Notes: generated from the sequence alone by a model not told the origin. 17,351 nt of DNA from Deltaproteobacteria bacterium (GCA_020853655.1 JADYYL010000213.1:1-17351); one strand, 5' to 3'. Shown: positions 1 to 7,145, numbered from the stretch's first letter. Numbers and translations: made by a program.

Positions 1-1109
1 ACAGTAGATGTGGTCGCGAGACCAATGCTCCGAGCGTTGTTCTCGGTTCGGAGCCCCATCTGACAACCGATGATCGCGATGAAGATGGCGAATACAGGGG
101 CTTTGATCGCACCGAGGATAAAATGGCGAATCGGCACGGCAACCTGAAGACGCTCGAGGAACGTGGCTGAGGAGACCCCTAGTTTATTCTCGGCAATCAT
201 CATTCCACCGGCGATTCCGACAAAGTCACCGACGAAGACCAAGATGGGGAGCGCGACGATCAGCGCAGCGATTCGGGGCAGCACGAGAACATGCATTGGA
301 GAGAGACCGAGCGTAACGAGCGCCTCCACTTCCTCGTTCAGCTTCATCGCCCCGATCTGGGCGGTAAACGCGGACCCTGAGCGCCCGGCAACGATAATCG
401 CCACGATGACTGGCGAGAGCTCTCGTGCGAGAGCGATGACCACGCCATCCACAATGAAAATATTTGCGCCATACTTCTCGACCTGACTCGCGAAGAGGTA
501 GGCGAGCACGACGCCGATCAGGAACATAACGAGGGCAACGATCGCCACCGCATTCACGAGCGCGGATTCGAGATGGGCAGCGAGCTCCTTCCCTCGAAAA
601 ATTCTTGGTCGATAGAGAAGCTCGACGGCAGAGGCTGCCGACTCACCGATGAAGGCAAGAATATTGATGCACGCAAGGATGAAGTCGGAGACTCCGCGAC
701 CGATCGAAGCGAGAAACGATGGTTTCCGCTTCTTCGGTGCCTTCCCCTTGCCGAGTCGCTCATGCACCAGTTCGAGGATGCTCTTGTTCCGAGCGGAGAA
801 GCGCTCGAGGCGAATCTCCGGCCCCCCTTCTTGAACGCCGAGGCATTCAAGTAGCGCGAAGGATCCGGCGGTATCGATAGTGCCGAGCTCGCCGCCATCG
901 ATAACGATCTGCCGCCAACCCTTCGCCGAAGGGTCCGGAATGGAGTGCATAAGCTCTGAAAACCGGTCGAGATCCCAGTTCCCGAGGAGGGTGAGGGTCG
1001 CGGTGGTGCCGCTCTCGCGAATACGGAGCGCGTCCATTCCTCGGGCGTCTTTCCTCGCAGTTGAAGGCACAGAACTCATCTCTGGAGCGGCGACCGCCCG
1101 GGATTTCAT
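1..1109 (-). CDS. mlaE: MlaE-family lipid ABC transporter permease with N-terminal STAS-like domain (C-terminus cut by window edge)
   Basis: Inner-membrane permease of an MCE/Mla-type ABC system, a family that moves phospholipids between the inner and outer membranes. I translated the minus strand directly: the frame is open from ATG at 1107-1109 to the window edge, 369 codons plus two bases. Residues 11 to about 115 resemble a STAS domain (ATLTLLGNWDLDRF; IVIDGGELGTIDTAGSFALL). The MlaE permease follows, with hydrophobic segments and the family signatures ELSPVIVAIIVAGRSGSAFTAQIG, split here as VIVAIIVAGRSGSAF and QIGAMKLNEEVEAL, and near the end IIGCQMGLRTENNA. An in-frame TGA five codons before the chosen ATG limits the start; an alternative in-frame ATG lies at 1077-1079, and neither has a clear ribosome site. 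The ATPase and MCE-domain partners would be expected next, beyond the edge. The permease-plus-STAS order is a known variant of the family. Confidence 0.93.
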   Translation of the reverse strand, partial: MKSRAVAAPEMSSVPSTARKDARGMDALRIRESGTTATLTLLGNWDLDRFSELMHSIPDPSAKGWRQIVIDGGELGTIDTAGSFALLECLGVQEGGPEIRLERFSARNKSILELVHERLGKGKAPKKRKPSFLASIGRGVSDFILACINILAFIGESAASAVELLYRPRIFRGKELAAHLESALVNAVAIVALVMFLIGVVLAYLFASQVEKYGANIFIVDGVVIALARELSPVIVAIIVAGRSGSAFTAQIGAMKLNEEVEALVTLGLSPMHVLVLPRIAALIVALPILVFVGDFVGIAGGMMIAENKLGVSSATFLERLQVAVPIRHFILGAIKAPVFAIFIAIIGCQMGLRTENNARSIGLATTST

Positions 1110-1196
1110 GGGCGCCCAAGCGCACCCTCACATTTCGCGTTTGAGTAATGTAATATACGGTTCGTGTCATCAACGACAGCACTCACCGAGGAGCAC

Positions 1197-1433
1197 ATGC
1201 CCGACGGGTTCTCGAACGAAGTAAAGACGAAGACAGTCTCCAATCCAGACCTCAAGGCGCTGCATGATCGGACCTCGCCAACGCTCACATCCTTGATGCT
1301 CCTCGAAACGATGAAGTGGGGCTCCATCCTTGTCGTGCTCTTTGTGATCTTCAGCTTCACAGAGCCACTTTGGGGGCCCGTACTCGATTACTTAGCGGGG
1401 CCGACAGAGGAAGCGACCGACCCCACCCCCTAG
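1197..1433 (+). CDS. small single-helix membrane protein, function unknown
   Basis: A 78-residue protein that I do not recognise. The N-terminal 38 residues are polar. One hydrophobic segment spans about residues 40-60 (WGSILVVLFVIFSF, ending at an EPLWGP turn), followed by an acidic, proline-rich tail. This is the pattern of a single-pass inner-membrane protein. The ATG at 1197 was chosen because GAGGAG lies at 1188-1193, although the 3-base spacing is short; an in-frame GTG at 1164 would add 11 residues but has no visible ribosome site. The gene is divergent from mlaE, with only about 90 bases between starts, so the promoters must sit in that gap; TAATAT at about 1150 is a possible -10. A terminator-like hairpin overlaps its stop codon, which supports it being a real transcription unit. 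Confidence is moderate, because no homolog could be searched. Confidence 0.5.
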   Translation: MPDGFSNEVKTKTVSNPDLKALHDRTSPTLTSLMLLETMKWGSILVVLFVIFSFTEPLWGPVLDYLAGPTEEATDPTP

Positions 1434-1442
1434 CGGGGTTGT
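1425..1442 (+). terminator. weak intrinsic terminator overlapping the small gene's stop codon
   Basis: ACCCC (1425-1429) pairs with GGGGT (1435-1439). The TAG stop codon at 1431-1433 is inside the five-base loop, and TTGTGT follows. The stem is short and the U tract is broken, so it would be a weak terminator. Confidence 0.35.
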
Positions 1443-1446
1443 GTCA

Positions 1447-1570
1447 GAGCCCAGCGAGAGAACGGCTGGATGCGATTGTACGCGACCAGAAGGTCGCGCA
1501 TTTTAAACGATCACCTGGGGAGCAACTTTGTCACAGCCGCGCTAGAGCGGAAGGCCTTCGGCGCGGACTT
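1447..1570 (+). repeat. dispersed repeat family, copy A
   Basis: This stretch resembles the reverse complement of 8190-8329. The best-conserved 38-bp core is 1464-1501 against 8255-8292, with 33 of 38 bases identical by hand alignment. The similarity continues more loosely on both sides, from GAGCC(C)AGCGA upstream to GGCGCGG downstream. The core holds a hairpin, GCGACC (1482-1487) with GGTCGC (1492-1497), around a four-base loop AGAA. Reading frames through it are open but look arginine-rich and non-protein-like. It is best seen as a non-coding interspersed element. Its boundaries are approximate. Confidence 0.6.
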
Positions 1571-1678
1571 CAACCCAAGCGAAACTCCACCCAAGTGAAA
1601 CTCCGAGGAGCCACTTTTCATGTGCAGCGCTCCTGCTGTCATGGGAGTCGAGCACGGCAATGAGATGTGGAAAGTCGA

Positions 1679-1749
1679 GAAGGCTGAGCAAAGAAGACTG
1701 AGCAAAGAAGGCTGAGCAGATTTAGAAATCAGGGGTTAGAAATCAGAAG
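1679..1749 (+). repeat. tandem array of 14-bp units, two unit types
   Basis: Three 14-bp units related to GAAGGCTGAGCAAA occupy 1679-1692, 1693-1706 and 1707-1720. After one extra base, two 14-bp units beginning TTAGAAATCAG occupy 1722-1735 and 1736-1749. Within each set the units differ at one to three positions. The period is not a multiple of three, and no plausible gene covers the array. Confidence 0.75.
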
Positions 1750-2249
1750 CTAGATATTAAACGGGACACCGGCGCAAACTGACGGAAGGCGCGATGCCTT
1801 CACCAGATCGCAAGGCCGATATGATATCGGCGCAATTTTATCCGCTCATATGCCGCCCGAGTCTCTGATACGTGAGCGTCTCGTCGTTCACCGAATAAAA
1901 AGCCCCGAAAAAAAAACGGGGTCGGTGAACGGGCGAGGCGAACACTCTCGTTCGTCTCGGGTCAAGAGCAATTCGGTTAATGTCGCTCTACCAAACTGAG
2001 GAATTTCCTCATCTGCAGTCACTCAACAAAACGATTCGAGCAGTGCTGCTATCTGGCTTCGCGCCGGTATCCCGCGTGCACACTATCTCTAACACGATTC
2101 TCACGACGTGTTTGTAAAATCTGTGTCATCCATCGCACCAATTTTTCAGGTGCGAATAAAACGATTCTCGAGCGACAGCTTTATAATAGAACGATCGCTT
2201 CAACATCGGGATCGGCTCCTGCCTGAGCGTGATCAATTGCCAGAGAGAA
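1750..2249. other. gene-free stretch with several hairpins downstream of yraN
   Basis: I see no credible gene here on either strand. Hairpins include GAAGGC/GCCTTC (1785-1801), a nearly perfect palindrome GCCGATAT/ATATCGGC (1815-1831, followed by AATTTTAT), the terminator at 1885-1931, and CGCACC/GGTGCG at about 2137-2157. A minus-strand transcript from yraN would have a 3' untranslated region of about 330 bases ending at that terminator. Alternatively an independent small RNA lies here. No promoter was convincing. Confidence 0.4.
1885..1931 (-). terminator. rho-independent terminator nested inside a second, perfect 10-bp stem
   Basis: On the minus strand, CCCCG and CGGGG (1917-1921 and 1903-1907) form a hairpin with a nine-base U loop, followed by CUUUUUAUU, a classic terminator tail. 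It faces the end of the rnhB-yraN unit. Around it, CGTTCACCGA (1885-1894) and TCGGTGAACG (1922-1931) are perfectly complementary over 10 bp and enclose both the hairpin and the U tract. The outer stem is unusual, because it could compete with or stabilise the terminator. Confidence 0.7.
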
Positions 2250-2693
2250 TCATCCCTCGCCGCGGAGGTGACGAAGGGTGGAATACTCGAGAGATCTCGG
2301 GTTCAGTTCGACCGCGACGAGATCGATTCTATACGGTGGATGTTGCTCGCCGAAATGTATCTGCAGATACGCACGTGACAACCGATGCAATCGAGCACTT
2401 TTCTCCGTCGACACATTGAGTAAAGGATCGATTCCGCGATCCGCAGACGAATCTCCTGACACAATCCGGGTCTTCACTTCGACAAACACGATCTGCCTTC
2501 CATCCGTCGTGATGAGATCGAGTTCTCCGTTCTTCAGACGAACATTCCGGGCCACGATCCGCATCCCCACCTTTCGCAGATATCGCTCAGCAAGATATTC
2601 GCCGAGACGCCCGGTTTGTATGTGGTTGAGCGAACTTCGGCGCTCGCGACGAGCAGGTGAACACGCAGATCGACAGACCCCAGACGAGTGCAT
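2250..2693 (-). CDS. yraN: YraN / UPF0102 family nuclease-fold protein
   Basis: A 147-residue protein of the UPF0102 (YraN) family, which adopts a restriction-endonuclease-like fold; its exact cellular role is not settled. The family core runs from TGRLGEYLAERYLRKVGMRI (residues 27-46) through GELDLITTDG (56-65) to IVFVEVKTR (68-76). The nuclease-fold acidic residues are visible as E57, D59 and E72, with K74 after them. The tail YRIDLVAVEL is also typical. The length is slightly above the usual 115-125, mainly from a basic N-terminal extension. ATG at 2693 was chosen as the first ATG after the rnhB stop, with no good ribosome site; a GTG at 2714 is possible, and the frame is open well into rnhB. 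It lies 49 bases after rnhB on the same strand, the common rnhB-yraN pairing, so the two are probably co-transcribed. Confidence 0.9.
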   Translation of the reverse strand: MHSSGVCRSACSPARRERRSSLNHIQTGRLGEYLAERYLRKVGMRIVARNVRLKNGELDLITTDGRQIVFVEVKTRIVSGDSSADRGIDPLLNVSTEKSARLHRLSRAYLQIHFGEQHPPYRIDLVAVELNPRSLEYSTLRHLRGEG

Positions 2694-2742
2694 GCGGCGA
2701 AACGGATTCGGCACATTCTGGAGAGATCTGGTCCGGGATGCT

Positions 2743-3483
2743 TTACGAAATTGAACCGCCAGATTGGGCGGTGCCCCCTTCGTCTTCGACGATGGAGGAC
2801 TCTCGGGCGGTTGAGGACTCTCGGGCAACGAACGTCGAAGCCGACGAGCGAGAAACGCGTTGCTCAATCGCCACCCCACAATACTCGCGCACCCCAGCAA
2901 AAGTTCTCCGGTGGACGGAGCACGGGCCGATCTCCGAGACGGTCTTTCGGTGGTCTGGCGTCGGATAGCCTTTATGTACTTCGAAACGATACGCAGCATA
3001 TCGCCCTGCAATCTCCTCCATCAGTCGGTCGCGCGTGACTTTCGCGAGGATGGATGCCGCACCGATGAGCTGCAACTTGGCGTCTCCTTTGATTATCGTC
3101 TCCTGGCGGTGTTTGGTTCGGATCCGCATGTTCCCGTCGATCAGCAGGAGGAGTCGGAGCGCGGCCTCTGGGAAGAGTTTCTCAAGCTGACGGCTCACGC
3201 GCTCGGACGAGAGTCGCATCGCGAGTTCGGTGGCGTTGCGAATGTTCAGTTGCTCGATTCGCCTCGCCCCCACTGACACCACAGAGTAGGCCAACGCGTT
3301 CTTCACGATCTCTTCATACAAAGAGGATCGGACATGCTCGGAGAGTTTCTTGGAATCGTTGATCTCGCGGTGTTTGAACCCGTCGCGAAAGACGACGGTC
3401 GCTGCGGTGACTGGGCCCGCCAGCGGACCGCGACCGGCTTCGTCGACACCGGCGACGAAAATTGTTCTCCGGGGCTCGTGCAT
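2743..3483 (-). CDS. rnhB: ribonuclease HII
   Basis: Ribonuclease HII cuts RNA strands in RNA-DNA hybrids and removes single ribonucleotides from DNA; it is cytoplasmic and metal dependent. The protein has 246 residues. The signature FVAGVDEAGRGPLAGPV starts at residue 9, giving catalytic D14 and E15. The third acidic residue is D116 (LLIDGN) and the fourth D134 (IKGDAK), followed by the conserved AASILAKVTRDR and HKGYPTPDH segments. The usual length is about 200. The extra length is a low-complexity C-terminal tail of about 40 residues rich in Ser, Glu and Gly, containing the repeat ARESSTARESS encoded by a duplicated 14-bp sequence. ATG at 3483 places the catalytic motif near the N-terminus as in the family. 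The frame continues open upstream to 3882, but that part overlaps gatC and is not protein-like. yraN follows, and gatC is divergent. Confidence 0.95.
   Translation of the reverse strand: MHEPRRTIFVAGVDEAGRGPLAGPVTAATVVFRDGFKHREINDSKKLSEHVRSSLYEEIVKNALAYSVVSVGARRIEQLNIRNATELAMRLSSERVSRQLEKLFPEAALRLLLLIDGNMRIRTKHRQETIIKGDAKLQLIGAASILAKVTRDRLMEEIAGRYAAYRFEVHKGYPTPDHRKTVSEIGPCSVHRRTFAGVREYCGVAIEQRVSRSSASTFVARESSTARESSIVEDEGGTAQSGGSIS
2795..2826 (-). repeat. 14-bp direct repeat in the rnhB C-terminal tail
   Basis: GAGGACTCTCGGGC on the plus strand occurs at 2795-2808 and again at 2813-2826, a period of 18 bp. It encodes the repeated ARESS motif in the RNase HII tail. The period is a multiple of three, so expansion or loss of units would keep the reading frame. 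Confidence 0.8.
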
Positions 3484-3775
3484 AACGTCTCTACTGGCTC
3501 GCCGGTCTCGTCGATGGCGCTCTGTGCTTCCTGAACGGGCCTGGCACTTGAACGGGCCCGGCTCCTGAATGAAAAAGGCCGGCGAGTTACCGACCTTCTC
3601 TCCGTATTCTTTACACACCTTGCCGTTTTTACTACAAGTTTCCCCTTTATCTGTGCAGACACATCGCAAGCGAGCGAGATCCGAAACGCGAACGAAAAGA
3701 ATCGTCTTGCGGCGGACAGCGCCCCCGATGTGAATACCGGTGCGCCGAAACGGTAAGCCAAAACTCTGACGAACC
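3484..3775. promoter_or_regulatory. divergent intergenic region between rnhB and gatC
   Basis: This 292-base gap must hold the promoters for gatCAB (plus) and rnhB-yraN (minus). It becomes A/T-richer around 3600-3655 than the flanking genes. I see no convincing -35/-10 pair; TTTACA at about 3612 followed 17 bases later by TACAAG is the best plus-strand candidate and is weak. The minus-strand terminator at 3571-3597 is inside this gap. Confidence 0.4.
3571..3597 (-). terminator. rho-independent terminator inside the rnhB-gatC divergent region
   Basis: On the minus strand AAGGTCGG and CCGGCCTT pair over 8 bp with one G-U, around a seven-base loop (plus-strand 3583-3589), and the stem runs into a U tract (CCUUUUUC). 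It points toward rnhB and lies about 90 bases before the rnhB start. It would end a short transcript begun upstream in 3598-3775, or attenuate rnhB transcription. Confidence 0.55.
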
Positions 3776-4060
3776 ATGACACTGACTGACAAAGAAGTTC
3801 TCCACGTCGCGCGACTCGCCCAGCTTGAACTCTCGGAGGAAGATCTCCCCCGTATGCAGGGAGAGATTAACGAAATCCTCAATCATGTGGAGCGACTCCA
3901 GAAAGTCTCTTCGCTCGGTGTTGTTCCGACGTTGCATGTCCATGGCGAAATCAATGCGTTTCGAGATGACATCATTCGCGATTCGATCCCGCTCGAGAAG
4001 ATCGAAATGAACGCTCCGGACTTCAGGGCATGTTGCTTCCGGGTCCCGCGGATTATCTGA
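3776..4060 (+). CDS. gatC: Asp-tRNA(Asn)/Glu-tRNA(Gln) amidotransferase subunit C
   Basis: GatC is the small belt-like subunit that holds GatA and GatB together in the GatCAB amidotransferase, which converts mischarged Asp-tRNA(Asn) and/or Glu-tRNA(Gln) to the correct aminoacyl-tRNA. The protein has 94 residues, the usual family length. It begins MTLTDKEVLHVARLAQLELSEED, matched to the family as VLHVARLAQLELSEED. The middle carries INEILNHVERLQKV and GVVPTLH, and it ends with APDFRACCFRVPRII, close to the family's C-terminal FxVPRVI. ATG at 3776 is the first in-frame start consistent with the family length, with no strong ribosome site before it. It opens the gatCAB operon and is separated from gatA by 93 bases, more than between gatA and gatB. 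Confidence 0.95.
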   Translation: MTLTDKEVLHVARLAQLELSEEDLPRMQGEINEILNHVERLQKVSSLGVVPTLHVHGEINAFRDDIIRDSIPLEKIEMNAPDFRACCFRVPRII

Positions 4061-4153
4061 TGCAAACGTCGTTCAAAGACTTGATGACATTCGTGAGCAT
4101 GAGAGCTCGCTCTCTGCCCAACCTTTCCCCTTTCTGCTTCGGGAACTTTTTCG

Positions 4154-5635
4154 ATGAGTGAGCTGACACGACTTTCCGTAGACGAGATGCGCACCGGCCT
4201 TTTGACGGGCGCATTCACAGCGCTCGATCTAACCGACGCGCACTTGAAACGCATCGACGCAACGAACGAGCAATTCAACTCGTTCCTCACGATCTGCGCC
4301 GACAAGGCGCGAGAACAGGCGCGCGTTGCAGACGAGCGAATACGAAAGGAAGGCAGCCAATCGCCTGCTCTTTGCGGCATTCCGATCGCCATCAAGGACA
4401 TGTTGTTGACTGACGGTGTCGAGACGACAGCTGCGTCGAAGATCCTCAAAGGCTTCATCCCTCCGTACGACGCAACGCCGGTTGCGAAGCTGAAAGAGCG
4501 AGACTCGATCATTCTCGGAAAGACGAACCAGGACGAATTCGCGATGGGATCGTCCAACGAAAACTCTGCGTTCGGACCCGTTCGAAACCCTTGGGACCCC
4601 TCGCGCGTTCCCGGTGGGTCAAGCGGGGGATCGGTAGTTGCCGTTGCTCTCGGCCAGGCCCCACTGTCACTGGGAACGGACACCGGGGGTTCTATCCGTC
4701 AGCCTGCGTCGTTGACGGGCGTGTTCGGGATGAAGCCCACCTACGGTCGCGTGAGCCGATACGGTGTCATCGCGTTTGCATCGAGCCTCGATCAAGTTGG
4801 CCCCTTCGCCCGCTCGACGGTCGACCTGGCCTACGCGCTCGACGCGATCTGTGGCTATGACTCAAACGATTCGACCTCGATGAAGCGCGAGGTTCCCGCG
4901 TTCCGCGAAGAGCTCCGAAAATGGGAGGGCAAATCGCTCGAGGGGATTCGCGTCGGCGTTCCGAAGGAATATTTCATCGACGGGAACGAGCCTGACGTTC
5001 AGGCCGCTACCCAGGAGAGCCTCAAGACCCTCGAGAAACTCGGCGCGAAGCTCGTGGATATTTCGCTTCCACACACGGAGCATGCCCTCGAGGTCTACTA
5101 CATCATCGCGCCTGCAGAAGCCTCGTCGAATCTTTCCCGCTACGACGGTGTTCGCTATGGGTATCGTTCGCCGAACGCGAAGACGCTCTCGGAACTGTAT
5201 TCGAAGACCCGCGCAGAAGGATTTGGTCGCGAAGTAAAACGCCGGATCATGATCGGCACGTATGTGCTTTCGGCGGGCTACTACGACGCCTACTATCGAA
5301 AGGCGCAAGAGGTCCGCACGCTCATTATCGACGATTTCAAGGCGGCGTTTAACAATCACTGCGACGTGATCGCCGCGCCGGTCTCTCCGACGACGGCATT
5401 CAAGATCGGCGAAAAGGCGCAATCACCGCTGGCGATGTATCTCGCAGACGTCTTTACCATCCCGGCAAGCCTCGCCGGTCTACCCGGCATGTCAGTGCCG
5501 ACGACTCTCGACCGCAACGGCCTCCCCATCGGGCTACAATTGCTGGGAGCACCGTTCACGGAGTCGACCTTGCTGCGCGTGTCTCAAGCACTCGAACACG
5601 CCGGAAACTTTGATACTCGGAGAAACTGTTCATGA
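4154..5635 (+). CDS. gatA: Asp-tRNA(Asn)/Glu-tRNA(Gln) amidotransferase subunit A (amidase)
   Basis: GatA is the amidase-signature subunit that releases ammonia from glutamine and channels it to GatB. The protein has 493 residues, standard for the family. The Ser-cisSer-Lys catalytic set is visible: K81 in PIAIKDMLLTDG, the cis-serine at S156 in VPGGSSGGSV, and the nucleophile S180 in LGTDTGGSIRQPAS. These line up with the well-known K79, S154 and S178 of the Staphylococcus enzyme at a constant offset of two. Further family stretches are GKTNQDEFAMGSSNENSAFG (residues 122-141), KPTYGRVSRYG, and the C-terminal TIPASLAGLPGMSVP. ATG at 4154 gives the usual N-terminus. The stop overlaps the gatB start by four bases (ATGA), indicating translational coupling. 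Confidence 0.97.
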   Translation: MSELTRLSVDEMRTGLLTGAFTALDLTDAHLKRIDATNEQFNSFLTICADKAREQARVADERIRKEGSQSPALCGIPIAIKDMLLTDGVETTAASKILKGFIPPYDATPVAKLKERDSIILGKTNQDEFAMGSSNENSAFGPVRNPWDPSRVPGGSSGGSVVAVALGQAPLSLGTDTGGSIRQPASLTGVFGMKPTYGRVSRYGVIAFASSLDQVGPFARSTVDLAYALDAICGYDSNDSTSMKREVPAFREELRKWEGKSLEGIRVGVPKEYFIDGNEPDVQAATQESLKTLEKLGAKLVDISLPHTEHALEVYYIIAPAEASSNLSRYDGVRYGYRSPNAKTLSELYSKTRAEGFGREVKRRIMIGTYVLSAGYYDAYYRKAQEVRTLIIDDFKAAFNNHCDVIAAPVSPTTAFKIGEKAQSPLAMYLADVFTIPASLAGLPGMSVPTTLDRNGLPIGLQLLGAPFTESTLLRVSQALEHAGNFDTRRNCS

Positions 5636-7080
5636 GCGCCGATTCCACAAGCGAGTTTGAAGTCGTCATCGGCCTTGAAGTGCACGCACAGCTTCTGACG
5701 GATAGTAAGATCTTCGCGCGATCATCGACCGTCTCCGGGAAGACGGCGAATACGTTGACTGATCCGGTCACCCTTGGCCTTCCAGGCAGCTTGCCGGTGC
5801 TGAACAAGCGATCAGTCGATTTCGCCATTCGCCTCGGACTGGCATTGCAATGCAGCATTGAGCGGACGAGCATTTTTGCGCGGAAGCACTATCTCTATCC
5901 TGACCTACCGAAGGGTTATCAGATCTCGCAATACGACAAGCCGATCTGCCTGAATGGTTCGTTGGTTGTTCGTATCAAGGATGGCACGAAGAAGATCGGC
6001 ATCACGCGGATCCACCTCGAAGAAGACGCCGGAAAGAACACGCACCTGTCGGATGAGCCGTATTCCCTCGTCGACTTGAATCGCGCGGGTGTGCCGCTGC
6101 TCGAGATCGTTTCTGAGCCGGACATGCGTTCTCCCGAGGAAGCAGGCGCCTACATGCGACAGCTTCGACAGGTTCTTCTGTATCTCGACATCTGCGACGG
6201 AAACATGGAGGAGGGCAGCCTCCGCTGTGATGCCAACGTCTCCATCCGCCGCCGTGGCGAGACAAAGCTCGGAACAAAGGTCGAGGTCAAGAACCTCAAC
6301 TCATTCCGCTTCGTCGAACGGGCTCTCGAATACGAAATCGAGCGCCAGATCGCGGCCGTTCGCGAAGGCACACCGATCGTTCAAGAGACGCGACTGTGGG
6401 ACGAAGCGGCTTGCACCACGCTTCCGATGCGCTCCAAAGAACACGCAGAGGACTATCGCTACTTCCCAGACCCGGATCTCCTTCCCCTGGTCGTGGACGA
6501 CGACTGGATCGCGAGGACGAAGAGTTCCCTTCCCGAGCTTCCTGCGCAGGTCTACGAACGTTTCCGGAAGAGCTACGAACTCGACCCGTATTACTGCGAG
6601 ATCCTCGCGGAAGAGAAAGCCGTCGCGCGCTACTACGACGAGGCGGTCGCCTTCCATAATAATCCGATTGCGATCGCGAACTGGATTACAACGGAACTCT
6701 TTGGCCGGTTGAACAAAGAGAGCATGGCGATGTCGAGCAATCCGATTAGCCCGGAGAATCTCGCATCGCTGATACTCCTGGTCGACAACAAGACGATCTC
6801 TGGCAAGATGGCAAAAGCCATTTTCGACGAGATGTTCTCCACCGGCTCATCTCCCCGAGATATCATCGAAGCGCAGGGGCTGAAGCAGATATCAGACCCT
6901 GCAGAGCTCGAGGCGCTCGTTGACTCGATACTCTCGCAGAGCGCTGCCCAACTTCAGGCGTACCGCGACGGCAAAACCAAAATGTTTGGTTACTTCGTCG
7001 GACAGGTCATGAAAGCAAGCGATGGGAAAGCGAATCCGCAGATCGTCAATGAACTACTCGAGCGCAAACTGAAGGCGTGA
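5632..7080 (+). CDS. gatB: Asp-tRNA(Asn)/Glu-tRNA(Gln) amidotransferase subunit B
   Basis: GatB binds the mischarged tRNA, phosphorylates the Asp or Glu side chain with ATP and amidates it using ammonia from GatA. The protein has 482 residues, full length. Family motifs are in order: VVIGLEVHAQL (residues 11-21), RKHYLYPDLPKGYQISQYD (near 84-102), LEEDAGKNTH, DLNRAGVPLLEIVSEPD (149-165), and GNMEEGSLRCDANVSIR. The YqeY-like tail domain ends with MFGYFVGQVMKASDGKANPQIV, seen as GYFVGQVMKAS. The cysteine positions of the zinc-containing GatB type are not obvious. The start codon overlaps the gatA stop. Because only this amidotransferase is visible, I cannot tell whether the cell uses it for Asn-tRNA, Gln-tRNA or both. 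Confidence 0.97.
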   Translation: MSADSTSEFEVVIGLEVHAQLLTDSKIFARSSTVSGKTANTLTDPVTLGLPGSLPVLNKRSVDFAIRLGLALQCSIERTSIFARKHYLYPDLPKGYQISQYDKPICLNGSLVVRIKDGTKKIGITRIHLEEDAGKNTHLSDEPYSLVDLNRAGVPLLEIVSEPDMRSPEEAGAYMRQLRQVLLYLDICDGNMEEGSLRCDANVSIRRRGETKLGTKVEVKNLNSFRFVERALEYEIERQIAAVREGTPIVQETRLWDEAACTTLPMRSKEHAEDYRYFPDPDLLPLVVDDDWIARTKSSLPELPAQVYERFRKSYELDPYYCEILAEEKAVARYYDEAVAFHNNPIAIANWITTELFGRLNKESMAMSSNPISPENLASLILLVDNKTISGKMAKAIFDEMFSTGSSPRDIIEAQGLKQISDPAELEALVDSILSQSAAQLQAYRDGKTKMFGYFVGQVMKASDGKANPQIVNELLERKLKA

Positions 7081-7118
7081 TCGCCTCTCGGTGACCGCGT
7101 GACGCGACATACGTTTTT

Positions 7119-7145
7119 GCCGGGAACCAAGCACAGGTTTCCGGC
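7119..7145 (+). other. stem-loop downstream of gatB
   Basis: GCCGGGAACC (7119-7128) pairs with GGTTTCCGGC (7136-7145), 10 bp with one G-U, around a seven-base loop. There is no U tract after it on either strand (TTTTT precedes it on the plus strand), so it is not a textbook terminator. It may protect the 3' end of the gatCAB mRNA. Confidence 0.5.

Noticed and set aside
163..486. Plus-strand ORF opposite mlaE
   Set aside because: Codon shadow of the MlaE permease, whose reading frame on the minus strand shows clear family motifs.
1930..2025. Minus-strand sequence resembling a tRNA D arm (CAGTTTGGTAGAGC, near 1990-2003), upstream of a terminator
   Set aside because: No matching acceptor stem, no proper anticodon stem and no TTCGA-type T loop follow within tRNA distance; at most a tRNA-like remnant or chance.
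2108..2419. Plus-strand ORF of 103 codons partly overlapping yraN
   Set aside because: Overlaps a well-supported gene on the other strand, has no recognisable domain and no clear ribosome site.
3598..3660. Possible c-di-GMP riboswitch in the rnhB leader (GGGGAAAC and GGCAAGG-like bits, minus strand)
   Set aside because: The conserved core pieces of that riboswitch do not occur in the right order and spacing; the resemblance is superficial.
3484..3882. N-terminal extension of rnhB of 133 codons, including a cysteine-containing stretch
   Set aside because: It overlaps the start of gatC, includes a terminator, and the RNase HII family begins near the chosen ATG at 3483.
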